Shown piece after piece: positions 1 through 6,934 of a stretch of 64,000 nt of DNA. How positions within the stretch are numbered: position 1 is the stretch's first letter; each line of letters starts with the position of its first letter. The notes under the pieces were generated by a model. The model saw only the letters and a program-made list of their open reading frames with translations. It was not told the DNA's origin and made no database searches. The translations under genes and the position numbers were made by a program. The DNA is from Salinicola salarius (GTDB lineage: Bacteria; Pseudomonadota; Gammaproteobacteria; Pseudomonadales; Halomonadaceae), in contig NZ_NHOU01000004.1 of the NCBI RefSeq assembly GCF_002179555.1, positions 124,001 to 188,000 on the forward strand. Reading direction: 5' to 3'.

Positions 1-1066
1 CCTCCGCCATCTGCACGAACAGGCTGAAGACCAGCATGATGCCGATTGCCACGGCCAGGGTCTGCATCTGGGCGAAGCCGGTCAGCGCGATGCCCTCGCA
101 CAGCAGCGCGATGAACAGCCAGCGGACCCGTCCCTTGAGCCCGCCGTTGCGGGCGAACAGGTCGGAGAAGATGCCGCCCAGCGTGCGCGCGAACAGGTTC
201 ATCAACCCGAACAGGCCGGCGATCAGCCCTGCCGTGGCGAGGTCGAGCGAGAACGTATCGAAGAAGTAGATGGCAGCGATGTTGTTGATCGTGAGTTCGA
301 CGCCGAAGCAGGCCGCGTAGACCACGAACAGCGCCCATACGCGGATATCCTTGGCAGCGGCGACGAAGCTTTGCATGGCGCCATGTTCACGCGTGGCTGG
401 CGGCAGTTCGCCGCGCGCCCGCAGATCGCTGAAGTTGCCGTCGGGTGCATCCTGGGTAAAACGATAATAGGCCAGACCGGTCAGGAACAGCACGATACCG
501 GGCACGACCATCGCCAGTCGCCAGCCCAGCGTTTCGCTGACGCCCAGCATCAGCACGCCGGAAAACACCAGCGGCATCAGGATCTGGGTGGTGCCGCCGC
601 CGAGATTCCCCCAGCCGGCGGTCGTGGCGTTGGCGGTGCCGACCACGTTGGGAGCGAACATCATCGTGGAGTGATACTGGGTGATGACGAAGGAAGCACC
701 GATCGCGCCGATGGCGAGGCGGGCCAGCAGGAAGGTTTCGAAACTGTCCGCCAGGCCGATCGCCATCACCGGCAGCGACCCGAGGCAGAGCAGCCAGGTG
801 TAGGCCTTGCGCGGGCCGATGCGATCACAGAGCAGGCCGATGACCAGGCGTACGAGAATGGTGATCGCGACCGAAGCGATGATCGTGTTGCCGATCTGGG
901 TCTTGGTCAGGCCAAGATCGTCGCGGACGACGGCCATGAGCGGGGCGATGCCGAACCAGCCGAAGAAACAGACGTGGAAGGCGAACCAGGAGAAATGGAA
1001 GGCTCGCATCTGAGGGGTGGAAAAGCTGAACAGACGTATCTTGTTGGCTTTGTGACGGATGTCCAT
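1..1066 (-). CDS. NarK/NrtP-family nitrate/nitrite MFS transporter, 3' end cut by window edge
   Basis: About 355 residues are visible before the left edge; the start codon is at 1066 with GGAGAG just upstream. The protein begins MDIRHKANKIRLFS and then shows repeated hydrophobic helices of the major facilitator type. The nitrate-signature motif AGWGNLGGG is present (around residue 150), and so is the MFS loop GLLCDRIGPRKAY. This family moves nitrate in and/or nitrite out across the inner membrane. The gene lies behind a terminator-type leader and the NIT-ANTAR regulator NasR, which points to assimilatory nitrate uptake rather than respiration (inference). The C-terminal helices lie outside the window, so completeness cannot be judged. 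Confidence 0.9.
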   Translation of the reverse strand, partial: MDIRHKANKIRLFSFSTPQMRAFHFSWFAFHVCFFGWFGIAPLMAVVRDDLGLTKTQIGNTIIASVAITILVRLVIGLLCDRIGPRKAYTWLLCLGSLPVMAIGLADSFETFLLARLAIGAIGASFVITQYHSTMMFAPNVVGTANATTAGWGNLGGGTTQILMPLVFSGVLMLGVSETLGWRLAMVVPGIVLFLTGLAYYRFTQDAPDGNFSDLRARGELPPATREHGAMQSFVAAAKDIRVWALFVVYAACFGVELTINNIAAIYFFDTFSLDLATAGLIAGLFGLMNLFARTLGGIFSDLFARNGGLKGRVRWLFIALLCEGIALTGFAQMQTLAVAIGIMLVFSLFVQMAE

Positions 1067-1117
1067 GAAGATCACTCTCCGATGGTGGCGACGACACCGG
1101 CCGGTGCCGAGGGCATG

Positions 1118-1172
1118 AAAAAACGGCGCCCATCACTCGTCATGCGGAGCATGAAAAGCGATGGACGCCGTT
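1118..1172 (-). terminator. leader attenuator terminator before the nitrate transporter
   Basis: A 13-bp stem on the minus strand (1172-1160 with 1134-1122, one G-U pair) encloses a nested CATGC/GCATG hairpin. It ends in a run of six T (1123-1118, the first two paired in the stem), about 50 nt before the start codon. This is a factor-independent terminator inside a 5' leader. Confidence 0.85.
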
Positions 1173-1176
1173 GTCC
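1163..1176 (-). promoter_or_regulatory. ANTAR P2 hairpin with AACGGC hexaloop, overlapping the terminator
   Basis: On the minus strand GGAC/GTCC closes the same loop AACGGC. The loop and the 3' side of this stem are also the first bases of the terminator's 5' arm, so P2 and the terminator cannot form together. This is the layout expected for antitermination by NasR. Confidence 0.75.
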
Positions 1177-1248
1177 GTTGCGTCAGCCGGTCGACCTTGA
1201 CCGTGCTTCAGCGAATGTCAGGCTCGGAACCGTTGGGCAGGCTCCTGT

Positions 1249-1266
1249 CGGGCCGCCGTTGGCCCG
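1249..1266 (-). promoter_or_regulatory. ANTAR P1 hairpin with AACGGC hexaloop
   Basis: On the minus strand a perfect 6-bp stem CGGGCC/GGCCCG closes the loop AACGGC. The loop has A at position 1 and G at position 4, the known ANTAR recognition rule. It is the upstream member of a pair. Confidence 0.75.
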
Positions 1267-1449
1267 GACTTCTCTATCCAAGCAGAAGCCATACCAGAAT
1301 CCTCGAAAAGGCGTCGATTCAATTAGATAAGGCTCGAAGTCGGAGGCGGGCAGGCGCCAATGCGCCCTAACGGCAGGCAGGATCGCGACCCGACGGTGCA
1401 GCGTGTGGGAAGCGTGCACCAGCGGGTGGCGTGGAAAGACGGTGAGGGC

Positions 1450-2745
1450 TCAGGAACGCCCTCGAGACAGCATGTCGACGAGGTCGATCACGTTTCGGGC
1501 CACTTCGATCAATGGCTTGCTCTGGTCCATGGCGGTCTTGCGCATCAGGCGGTAGGCCTCTTCCTCGGAGAGGCGCTGATGGGCCATCAAAAGCCCCTTG
1601 GCGCGGTCGATCTGCTTGCGATCGCGCAGCGTCTTGCGCGTGCTCTCGAGTTCGTCGCTGATCTGCTGCAATCTTGCGTGTTGCGTCTGCACCAGGCCGA
1701 CCAGCGAGCGGCTGAAGCGTGACTCCATGGTGCTGGCCGTCAAGGCTCCCAGGCTCGAGGCCGGCTCTGCGTCCGGCACTTCCAGCAGCAGGTTCACCGG
1801 TGCCGCCCAGAGCTCGCCATTGAGCGCTTCGTGCAAGCCGGCGCTGTTCTCTATCTCGCGCTCGGCCTGGTGAATCCGGTCGCGACAGCTGCGTTGCAAC
1901 TCGTCGACCAGGCGATCTTCGATGTCTTTCATAGCATCGATCCGCTGGGTCGTGATGGCATACCACTGTTCGCCGGGATCATCGATATCGTTCGGCAGCG
2001 GGGTGGCCTGGATGGCCAGATCGCGCAGTTGGGCGATGGCCAGATGGATCGGCCGGTCGAGCTCTTGCTGCCAGTGCGAGAGCAGCTCGGTACTGGCGAA
2101 TTCGCCGAAGGTCTCGAAGCAGCGGTGTTGGGCATCGATCAGCTGCTGCAACGTCTGGCGGTGCGCATCGTCGAACACGCCGAGCGTGAAGCCGAAGGCG
2201 CCACAGGCTCGTTCCTGTCCGGCGAGCTCCTTGCCCTGGATGAAATGAAACAGACACACCAGCACGCGGGTGATCTCGGTGTCGCTGGCGGTATCCGCCG
2301 CCTCGAAGATGACCGACAGCAGGTTGCTGATCAATCGGTTGAACAGGCGCACCGCATCGTCGGCCGTGAGGCGCTGCGCCTCGATGTCGTCGCGAATCGG
2401 CGGAAGCGAGTCGAATCCGTGCCACACCGCCGCGATGCGGGTCAGCAGGCGAGCGTTGGCGAGATGGCGTGACGTGCGGTTGGCGTCGTCGAAGGAAGCC
2501 CACTCGTCCAGGCGCCGTCGCAGCGTCGCTTCCGCCAGCCGGCTATCGGCGATGCGCTGCTGGCGCTGGTGCGTGAAACGCCGGCCAGCGGAACCGAGAT
2601 AGATCGTGGAGGCGCCACGTTCCCGCTGCAGGGCATGGACGAAGCGGCAGATATCGCCGACCACGGCAGCGGTTTCCGCCAATCCGGACAGTTGCTCGAT
2701 TTCCGAGAATTTGGCTGCTCGCAGCAGCCGTTCGGTCGCATTCAT
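1450..2745 (-). CDS. nasR: NasR-like nitrate/nitrite-sensing antiterminator (NIT + ANTAR)
   Basis: This 431-residue protein has an N-terminal NIT sensor domain (about residues 35-270), recognisable by the helix-start motif QRERGAS followed by an Arg/Gln-rich helix. It ends in an ANTAR RNA-binding domain (about residues 365-427; motif IDRAKGLLMAHQRLSEEEAY). In this family nitrate or nitrite binding to NIT activates the ANTAR domain, which binds paired hexaloop hairpins in nascent RNA and prevents termination. The matching hairpins and terminator lie directly downstream, in front of the nitrate transporter. The start ATG at 2745 has only a weak GGTGA upstream. The 2746-3035 gap on its 5' side holds a possible -35 TTGACA but no clear -10. 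Confidence 0.92.
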   Translation of the reverse strand: MNATERLLRAAKFSEIEQLSGLAETAAVVGDICRFVHALQRERGASTIYLGSAGRRFTHQRQQRIADSRLAEATLRRRLDEWASFDDANRTSRHLANARLLTRIAAVWHGFDSLPPIRDDIEAQRLTADDAVRLFNRLISNLLSVIFEAADTASDTEITRVLVCLFHFIQGKELAGQERACGAFGFTLGVFDDAHRQTLQQLIDAQHRCFETFGEFASTELLSHWQQELDRPIHLAIAQLRDLAIQATPLPNDIDDPGEQWYAITTQRIDAMKDIEDRLVDELQRSCRDRIHQAEREIENSAGLHEALNGELWAAPVNLLLEVPDAEPASSLGALTASTMESRFSRSLVGLVQTQHARLQQISDELESTRKTLRDRKQIDRAKGLLMAHQRLSEEEAYRLMRKTAMDQSKPLIEVARNVIDLVDMLSRGRS

Positions 2746-3035
2746 GAATCACCGCATCCCGTCTCAACTTGTTATTGTCAATACCGTATGAGCAGAGCGT
2801 ACGTTGGCGTGAGGGGAGAGTTCGACCAACGTCGAATATGACTCTACCGCGTACGTCCGATCGGCGCACGCGAAGACGGGAAGAGAGTCGATGAGACGCC
2901 ACGCTCGAGGCGCGGCGATGAAGGCGTTCGGGGGAAGTGGAGCGCGTCGATCGGAAGAGGGCTCGATCGATGCGCGCACGATCAAGCCCAGCGGCGCGGG
3001 GAATCAATGCAGGAGGCGAGGCCGGTATGGCGTGC

Positions 3036-3398
3036 TCAGGGCTCTTTCGAGCGCACCTCGTATTCGCCATCGAGCACCTGCTGGGCACGCCCGGCCGAGT
3101 GGGCACTGCCGCCGTCGGGATCGGCGCTACCGCCGGCATATTGCGCTCGAGAGGCGCGGAACTGCTCTGCACGCTTTTTCATGCGATGGCGAAGAAACGG
3201 CAGCATCGCCCAGCCGACGACCAGAAAGAACAAGCCGAGCAGGGTGCCGACAATCAGCATGACGCCGAAGAGCAGCCAGGTGAACAACAGGCGAAGGCCT
3301 CCGGCACCCTGGCTGGGGCGAGTCTGCTGAACGCGCTCGCGCCATTGTTGCGCGGCACGCCAGGCGGCGTTGCCGGTATCGTGGCGGTTATCGGTCAT
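3036..3398 (-). CDS. small conserved-type membrane protein, function unknown
   Basis: The 120-residue product has a hydrophilic N-terminus, then two closely spaced hydrophobic segments (about residues 36-70, GLRLLFTWLLFGV... then LFFLVVGWAMLPF). After these come a basic stretch RHRMKKRAEQ and a low-complexity Gly/Ser tail ending VLDGEYEVRSKEP. The ribosome site AGGAGAAAG sits just before ATG 3398, and coding bias fits. I do not recognise a named family. The tail pattern (V-x-D/E-GEYE) is common in small proteobacterial inner-membrane proteins. It has no obvious partner: PepSY genes lie upstream and nasR downstream, both separated by gaps. Confidence 0.7.
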   Translation of the reverse strand: MTDNRHDTGNAAWRAAQQWRERVQQTRPSQGAGGLRLLFTWLLFGVMLIVGTLLGLFFLVVGWAMLPFLRHRMKKRAEQFRASRAQYAGGSADPDGGSAHSAGRAQQVLDGEYEVRSKEP

Positions 3399-3420
3399 CC
3401 ACTTTCTCCTCGGTTGCTGA

Positions 3421-3560
3421 GAGGGTGTTTACAAAACAGGCGAACGAAGGCAAGACAAGGCAAAATTGGCCGAAAACACGGAGTTTACATGGAGTAAATG
3501 AGTATTTGAGGCCGATTTTAACGCTGGATTGTCGAGTGCAGCCCTTTTGTCAACACCCTC
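3421..3560. repeat. ~140-bp dispersed inverted-repeat-ended element, copy 1 (MITE-like)
   Basis: The element begins GAGGGTGTTTACAAAA and ends TTTTGTCAACACCCTC, so its ends are near-perfect inverted repeats. A second copy, alike over its whole length, is at 39810-39950. TGA flanks both sides (3418-3420 and 3561-3563), a possible 3-bp target duplication. It encodes no plausible protein. It lies 20 bp beyond the stop of the PepSY gene and just before the start region of the 3036-3398 gene. Confidence 0.8.
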
Positions 3561-3580
3561 TGAGGTCGGCAGCGTTGTGA

Positions 3581-4039
3581 TCATCTGCTCAACTCGTCCC
3601 GATGCAGGTCGAGATCGAGTTCGTTCTGCTGCGCGTTGTAGCCTTCTATCTCGATGCGACCATCACTGTCGACTTCGAGTTCCGCGAAATGTTGCATGCC
3701 GCGATTCTGGGCCTGGGCCAACGCGTTCTGCAACTCTTCGGCCGTCAGGCTCCAGTCCGGGATGTTCGATTGACGCTGACTTTCCCGCATCAAGGCACCG
3801 TCGTCCAGCGCCATCGAGACGTCCAGTTCCCAGCCGTCATCGCGCCACCCTTCGACCTCGAGCCGGTTGTCGTCACGATCCACATCCAGCTTTTCGTAAT
3901 GGGTGAAGCCATAGCTTTCGGCGCTGTCGAGCAGCGTCTTCAATTGACTGTAGGATAGCGTCGCCTCGTCGGCCAAGGCGCTGGCACTGATTCCGCTTCC
4001 CAGTGCAACGGCAGGCAACACCCATAGACGGTATTTCAT
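3581..4039 (-). CDS. secreted/periplasmic PepSY-domain protein
   Basis: Start at ATG 4039 is chosen because AGGAGA precedes it and a signal peptide follows at once (MKYRLWVLPAVALGSG...ASALA, cleavage near residue 22); the longer upstream frame is not needed. The 152-residue product carries two PepSY-like repeats, LSYSQLKTLLDSAESYGF and LTAEELQNALAQAQNRGM, each followed by acidic strands (DVDRDDNRLEVEG; EVDSDGRIEIEG). PepSY proteins are periplasmic and often accompany two-component systems. Here the gene is divergent from a second PepSY gene and a response regulator/kinase pair. A shared regulatory gap with TTCAT direct repeats suggests control by that regulator (inference). Confidence 0.82.
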   Translation of the reverse strand: MKYRLWVLPAVALGSGISASALADEATLSYSQLKTLLDSAESYGFTHYEKLDVDRDDNRLEVEGWRDDGWELDVSMALDDGALMRESQRQSNIPDWSLTAEELQNALAQAQNRGMQHFAELEVDSDGRIEIEGYNAQQNELDLDLHRDELSR

Positions 4040-4149
4040 GATCGATCTCCTGAAGTTCGATATCGGTAGACGCGTTCTTCGCGATGGACCGGCCTTGTCG
4101 ATAACCATCGTTATACTCGGGGTGACCTTGACGCGAACTGAAAGAGACA

Positions 4150-4231
4150 TTCATCCGGGGTTCATCGTCTACAGCCGTGATACGCCCGGGCGGTGGCGTG
4201 TCGCGGGCTGACGTATTCATGTCGGATTCAT
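4150..4231. promoter_or_regulatory. two TTCAT-N6-TTCAT direct-repeat boxes between divergent PepSY genes
   Basis: TTCAT occurs at 4150-4154 and 4161-4165, and again at 4216-4220 and 4227-4231. Each pair is spaced exactly 11 bp start to start. OmpR/PhoB-class regulators bind direct repeats with about this spacing, and such a regulator is encoded at 4708. Assignment to that regulator is inference. Confidence 0.5.
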
Positions 4232-4254
4232 CGCCTTTGCGGCACACTGCCGAC

Positions 4255-4596
4255 ATGAAACTTCGCAAACGTCTCTTACCGTTGATCCTGGCGCTGCTCA
4301 CGAGTGGCGGGATACTTCCGTTGGCCAGTGCCGATGACGATGATTGGCGCGATCTCCACCAGGAGGTCAAGAAGGGGCATCTGGTCGGCATCGGCGAGAT
4401 CATGGACTGGCTGGAAGCCCGCTACGAGGGGCAGATCCTCGAGGTCGAACTGGAGCAGGAAGACGACCGGATCGAGTACGAAGTGGAAATGATCGGCCCC
4501 CGGGGGCAGGTCGTCGAATTCGAGTTCGATGCCACCAATGGCGAGTTGCTGAGTGTCGAAGGAGTGAATATCGAGGCGATGAGGAAGTCGCCTTAG
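4255..4596 (+). CDS. PepSY-domain periplasmic protein upstream of a two-component system
   Basis: Start at ATG 4255 gives a clean signal peptide (MKLRKRLLPLILALLTSGG...ASA) and a 113-residue product; an in-frame ATG further upstream would bury the signal. After the signal comes one PepSY-like unit with basic-acidic helices (HQEVKKGHLVGIGEIMDWL) and strands ending EFDATNGELLSVEG, the typical PepSY finish. It precedes the response regulator by 111 nt on the same strand and is probably co-transcribed. Such small PepSY proteins are often targets or modulators of the adjacent sensor; that role is inferred. Confidence 0.82.
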   Translation: MKLRKRLLPLILALLTSGGILPLASADDDDWRDLHQEVKKGHLVGIGEIMDWLEARYEGQILEVELEQEDDRIEYEVEMIGPRGQVVEFEFDATNGELLSVEGVNIEAMRKSP

Positions 4597-4707
4597 CCTG
4601 TCGTCGATACTGGCGATATCCGGCCGGAGCCGCCTTTTGACATGGACGAACTCCGCCAGGGACGATCGTTGCAGTGAAAGATGAGTCTTGAATCAGGGAG
4701 TCGGTAA

Positions 4708-5379
4708 ATGAAGGTACTGCTGGTCGAGGATGATGCGGCACTGGCCGAGGCGTTGGCAGCTGCGCTGGCCGAGGCCGGCCTGCTGATCGAATCGACGACC
4801 ACCGGGCAGGAGGCTGACTTCCTGGTGCGCACCGAGCGCTACGATGCGGTCATCCTCGATCTCGGGCTGCCCGACGGTGATGGGACGCGCTGGCTCTCCC
4901 AGTGGCGCGAGGACGCGATCGATCTGCCGGTGCTGGTGCTGACGGCACGTGAACGCTGGTCTGACAAGGCGGCCGGCTTCTCCGCCGGCGCCGACGATTA
5001 CGTCGTCAAACCGTTCGAGACCGCCGAGGTACTGTTCCGGTTGCGAGCGCTGGTTCGCCGCAGTCACGGCCACGCTCATCCGGTGATTCGGATCGGGAAG
5101 CTGACCCTGGATACCCATTCGGGCAGCGTCTCGCTGGCCGGGCGGCCAATCACATTGACCGCGCAGGAATCCCGCCTGCTTTCGTACCTGATGCATGCCT
5201 CGCCGCGTATCGTCAGTCGCGCCGAGCTGGTCGAGCATGTCTACAACCGCGATCACGAGCCCGACTCCAATGTCATCGACGTCCAGATCAGCCGCCTGCG
5301 GCGCAAGTTCGGCCGCGCCCGGATCGAGACGCTTCGGGGTCAGGGCTACCGCCTGGTGGATCTCGAGGCCGAGGCTTGA
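4708..5379 (+). CDS. OmpR/PhoP-family response regulator
   Basis: The 223-residue protein has a receiver domain (residues 1-115) with acidic pocket E7-D8-D9, phosphoacceptor D51 (ILDLGLPDGDG), T79 and K101 (VVKPFE). A winged-helix DNA-binding domain (about 125-220) follows, with the RAELVEHVYN and VIDVQISRLRRKFG helices and the wing motif TLRGQGYRL. It resembles PhoP/QseB regulators. The kinase gene overlaps its stop codon, so the pair is translationally coupled. The TTCAT repeats upstream of the neighbouring PepSY gene are candidate binding sites. Signal unknown. Confidence 0.93.
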   Translation: MKVLLVEDDAALAEALAAALAEAGLLIESTTTGQEADFLVRTERYDAVILDLGLPDGDGTRWLSQWREDAIDLPVLVLTARERWSDKAAGFSAGADDYVVKPFETAEVLFRLRALVRRSHGHAHPVIRIGKLTLDTHSGSVSLAGRPITLTAQESRLLSYLMHASPRIVSRAELVEHVYNRDHEPDSNVIDVQISRLRRKFGRARIETLRGQGYRLVDLEAEA

Positions 5380-6875
5380 AAGACCAGAACTCGAAAGGCC
5401 AGGACTCGAAAGCCCAAAGCTCGAAAGGCCAAGACTCGAAAGGCAGCGTCCTGAAACGCTGGCGGCCTCGCTGGATATCGCGCTGGGGGGAGCGGTTGCG
5501 GCTGGCGCCGTTGGGGGCGCGCCTGCTGGTGGCCTCGCTGCTGCTGGTCATCGTGCTGCTTCCGCTGGCCGGCGTCGGGTTGAGCTACACCTTTCGGCAG
5601 TCCGCGACGGCCTCTTTCGATACCCGTCTCGAATCCCTGCTCAATGCGCTGTTGGCCGGCATTCAGGTCGACAGTATCGGCCAACGTCTGCAATTGAACC
5701 GTTCGCTGGGCGATGCTCGCTTCGATCGCGTCTATTCCGGCTGGTATTGGCAGGTGAGCAACGGCAGCGATCTCACCCTGACGTCGCGTTCGCTGTGGGA
5801 CCAGCGCCTGCCGATTCCCGAGCACCAAAGTGGTTTGGCCGTCTACGAGGTCGAAGGCCCGCGCGATGACGACTTGCGCATGATCGAACGTGGCCTGCGC
5901 TTGCCGGGGCACCAGGACGTGATCCACGTGGCCCTGGCCGGATCGACCGCGGAACTCAACCATGAGGTCGAGCGCTTCGAGCGCCTGCTGATCGTGTCGC
6001 TGGCCACGTTCGGCGTGCTGCTGCTGGCCGGGTTGGCACTGCAGATGCGCTGGGGGCTCGCGCCGCTGCGGCGGATGTCGGCCAATCTGCGGGCGGTGGA
6101 GGAAGGGGATATCGAGCGCCTGGACACGCAACTGCCGGTGGAACTGAAGGAGCTGGCGCTGGCCATGAACGGCGTGCTCGAGCGTGATCGGCGCCTGATC
6201 GAGCGCGGGCGCGCGGCGGCCGGCAACCTGGCACATGCGCTGAAGACCCCGGTCAGCGTGCTCAAGACGCTCTCGGAACGTTTTCCCGAGGCCCAGCGGC
6301 AGCCCATCAATACCGAACTGGCCCGGATCGACGATGCGGTGCGTCACCATCTGGCCCGCGCGTCGGCAGCCGGCGGCGTGGCGTTCTCGGGGCGTGTCTC
6401 GATCGGCGACGCGATCGCGCCGGTCGTTCAGGGGCTGGCCAGGCTGGCGGAACGACGCGGCATACGGTTCGATGCCGATATCGATCCGAACGCGGCGGCG
6501 CGCATCGACCCGCAGGACATTCAGGAGCTCACCGGGAACCTGCTGGAAAACGCCTTGCGCTGGGCGGACAGCCGGGTTTCGTTCAGTGTCTCCCGGGTAT
6601 CGCAGGGCGTGCGCCTGCGGATCGAGGACGACGGCCCGGGCATGACCCGCGCCCAGGGGGAGTCAGCCCTGGCGAGGGGTGTCAGGCTGGATGCCCGCGG
6701 TTCTGGTTCGGGCCTGGGGCTGGCAATCGTCGAAGACCTGATGATGCTCTACGGCGGCACGCTGCGCCTGGAGCGTGCCGCCCTGGGCGGGCTGGCGGCG
6801 GATGTCTGGCTGCCGGCATCGCCGGTTTCGGCGCGAATCGGCGACACGGCCAGCCAGCCGCCGCCAGCCGACTGA
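5376..6875 (+). CDS. PhoQ-like membrane sensor histidine kinase
   Basis: The reading frame opens at a TTG (5376-5378) whose last two bases are part of the regulator's TGA stop, and no ATG lies before the first membrane helix. Residues 1-25 are a hydrophilic repeat (SKGQD units) coded by a 15-bp tandem repeat. TM1 is about 48-70, a periplasmic sensor runs to about 200, TM2 is about 203-224, then HAMP. The phosphoacceptor is H287 in NLAHALKTPVSVLK, a PhoQ-type box. The ATPase motifs are N-box GNLLENALRWA, IEDDGPGM and GSGSGLGLAIV. The 499-residue protein phosphorylates the adjacent regulator. Confidence 0.9.
   Translation: MKDQNSKGQDSKAQSSKGQDSKGSVLKRWRPRWISRWGERLRLAPLGARLLVASLLLVIVLLPLAGVGLSYTFRQSATASFDTRLESLLNALLAGIQVDSIGQRLQLNRSLGDARFDRVYSGWYWQVSNGSDLTLTSRSLWDQRLPIPEHQSGLAVYEVEGPRDDDLRMIERGLRLPGHQDVIHVALAGSTAELNHEVERFERLLIVSLATFGVLLLAGLALQMRWGLAPLRRMSANLRAVEEGDIERLDTQLPVELKELALAMNGVLERDRRLIERGRAAAGNLAHALKTPVSVLKTLSERFPEAQRQPINTELARIDDAVRHHLARASAAGGVAFSGRVSIGDAIAPVVQGLARLAERRGIRFDADIDPNAAARIDPQDIQELTGNLLENALRWADSRVSFSVSRVSQGVRLRIEDDGPGMTRAQGESALARGVRLDARGSGSGLGLAIVEDLMMLYGGTLRLERAALGGLAADVWLPASPVSARIGDTASQPPPAD
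5386..5445 (+). repeat. four 15-bp tandem units inside the kinase N-terminus
   Basis: Units start at 5386, 5401, 5416 and 5431 and share the core CTCGAAAG(G/C)C. The period is a multiple of three, so copy changes would add or remove five residues without a frameshift. Confidence 0.8.
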
Positions 6876-6934
6876 TTGCCGACCACACCATTGTCACTCG
6901 GCACTGTCGGGATTCGGCTGCCTCTGCTCCGGAA

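Larger units (their letters stand above)
1067..1449 (-). promoter_or_regulatory. nitrate-responsive leader region of the transporter gene
   Basis: This 383-base gap between nasR and the transporter has no convincing gene. Read on the minus strand it holds, in order, two short hairpins with the identical hexaloop AACGGC (1249-1266 and 1163-1176) and a strong terminator hairpin (1118-1172). Known ANTAR proteins bind such paired hexaloops (A at loop position 1, G at position 4) and block terminator folding, as in the Klebsiella nasF leader. The promoter is probably between about 1320 and 1449 (an AT-rich stretch sits near 1317-1328), but I cannot identify -35/-10 boxes with confidence. A smaller GGCGC/GCGCC hairpin lies at 1353-1366. 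Confidence 0.8.

Noticed and set aside
371-1330. Long plus-strand frame opposite the nitrate transporter
   Set aside because: It is antisense to a clear transporter with family motifs; its composition (Gln/Asp/His-rich) is typical of GC-rich shadow frames.
1320-1449. Sigma-54 promoter for the nitrate transporter leader
   Set aside because: TGGTGCACGC and TGGCGCCTGC resemble a -24 box, but neither has a GC at the right distance.
3007-3497. Plus-strand frames running from the membrane-protein gene into the repeat element
   Set aside because: They are antisense to a gene with a strong ribosome site and continue into non-coding repeat DNA.
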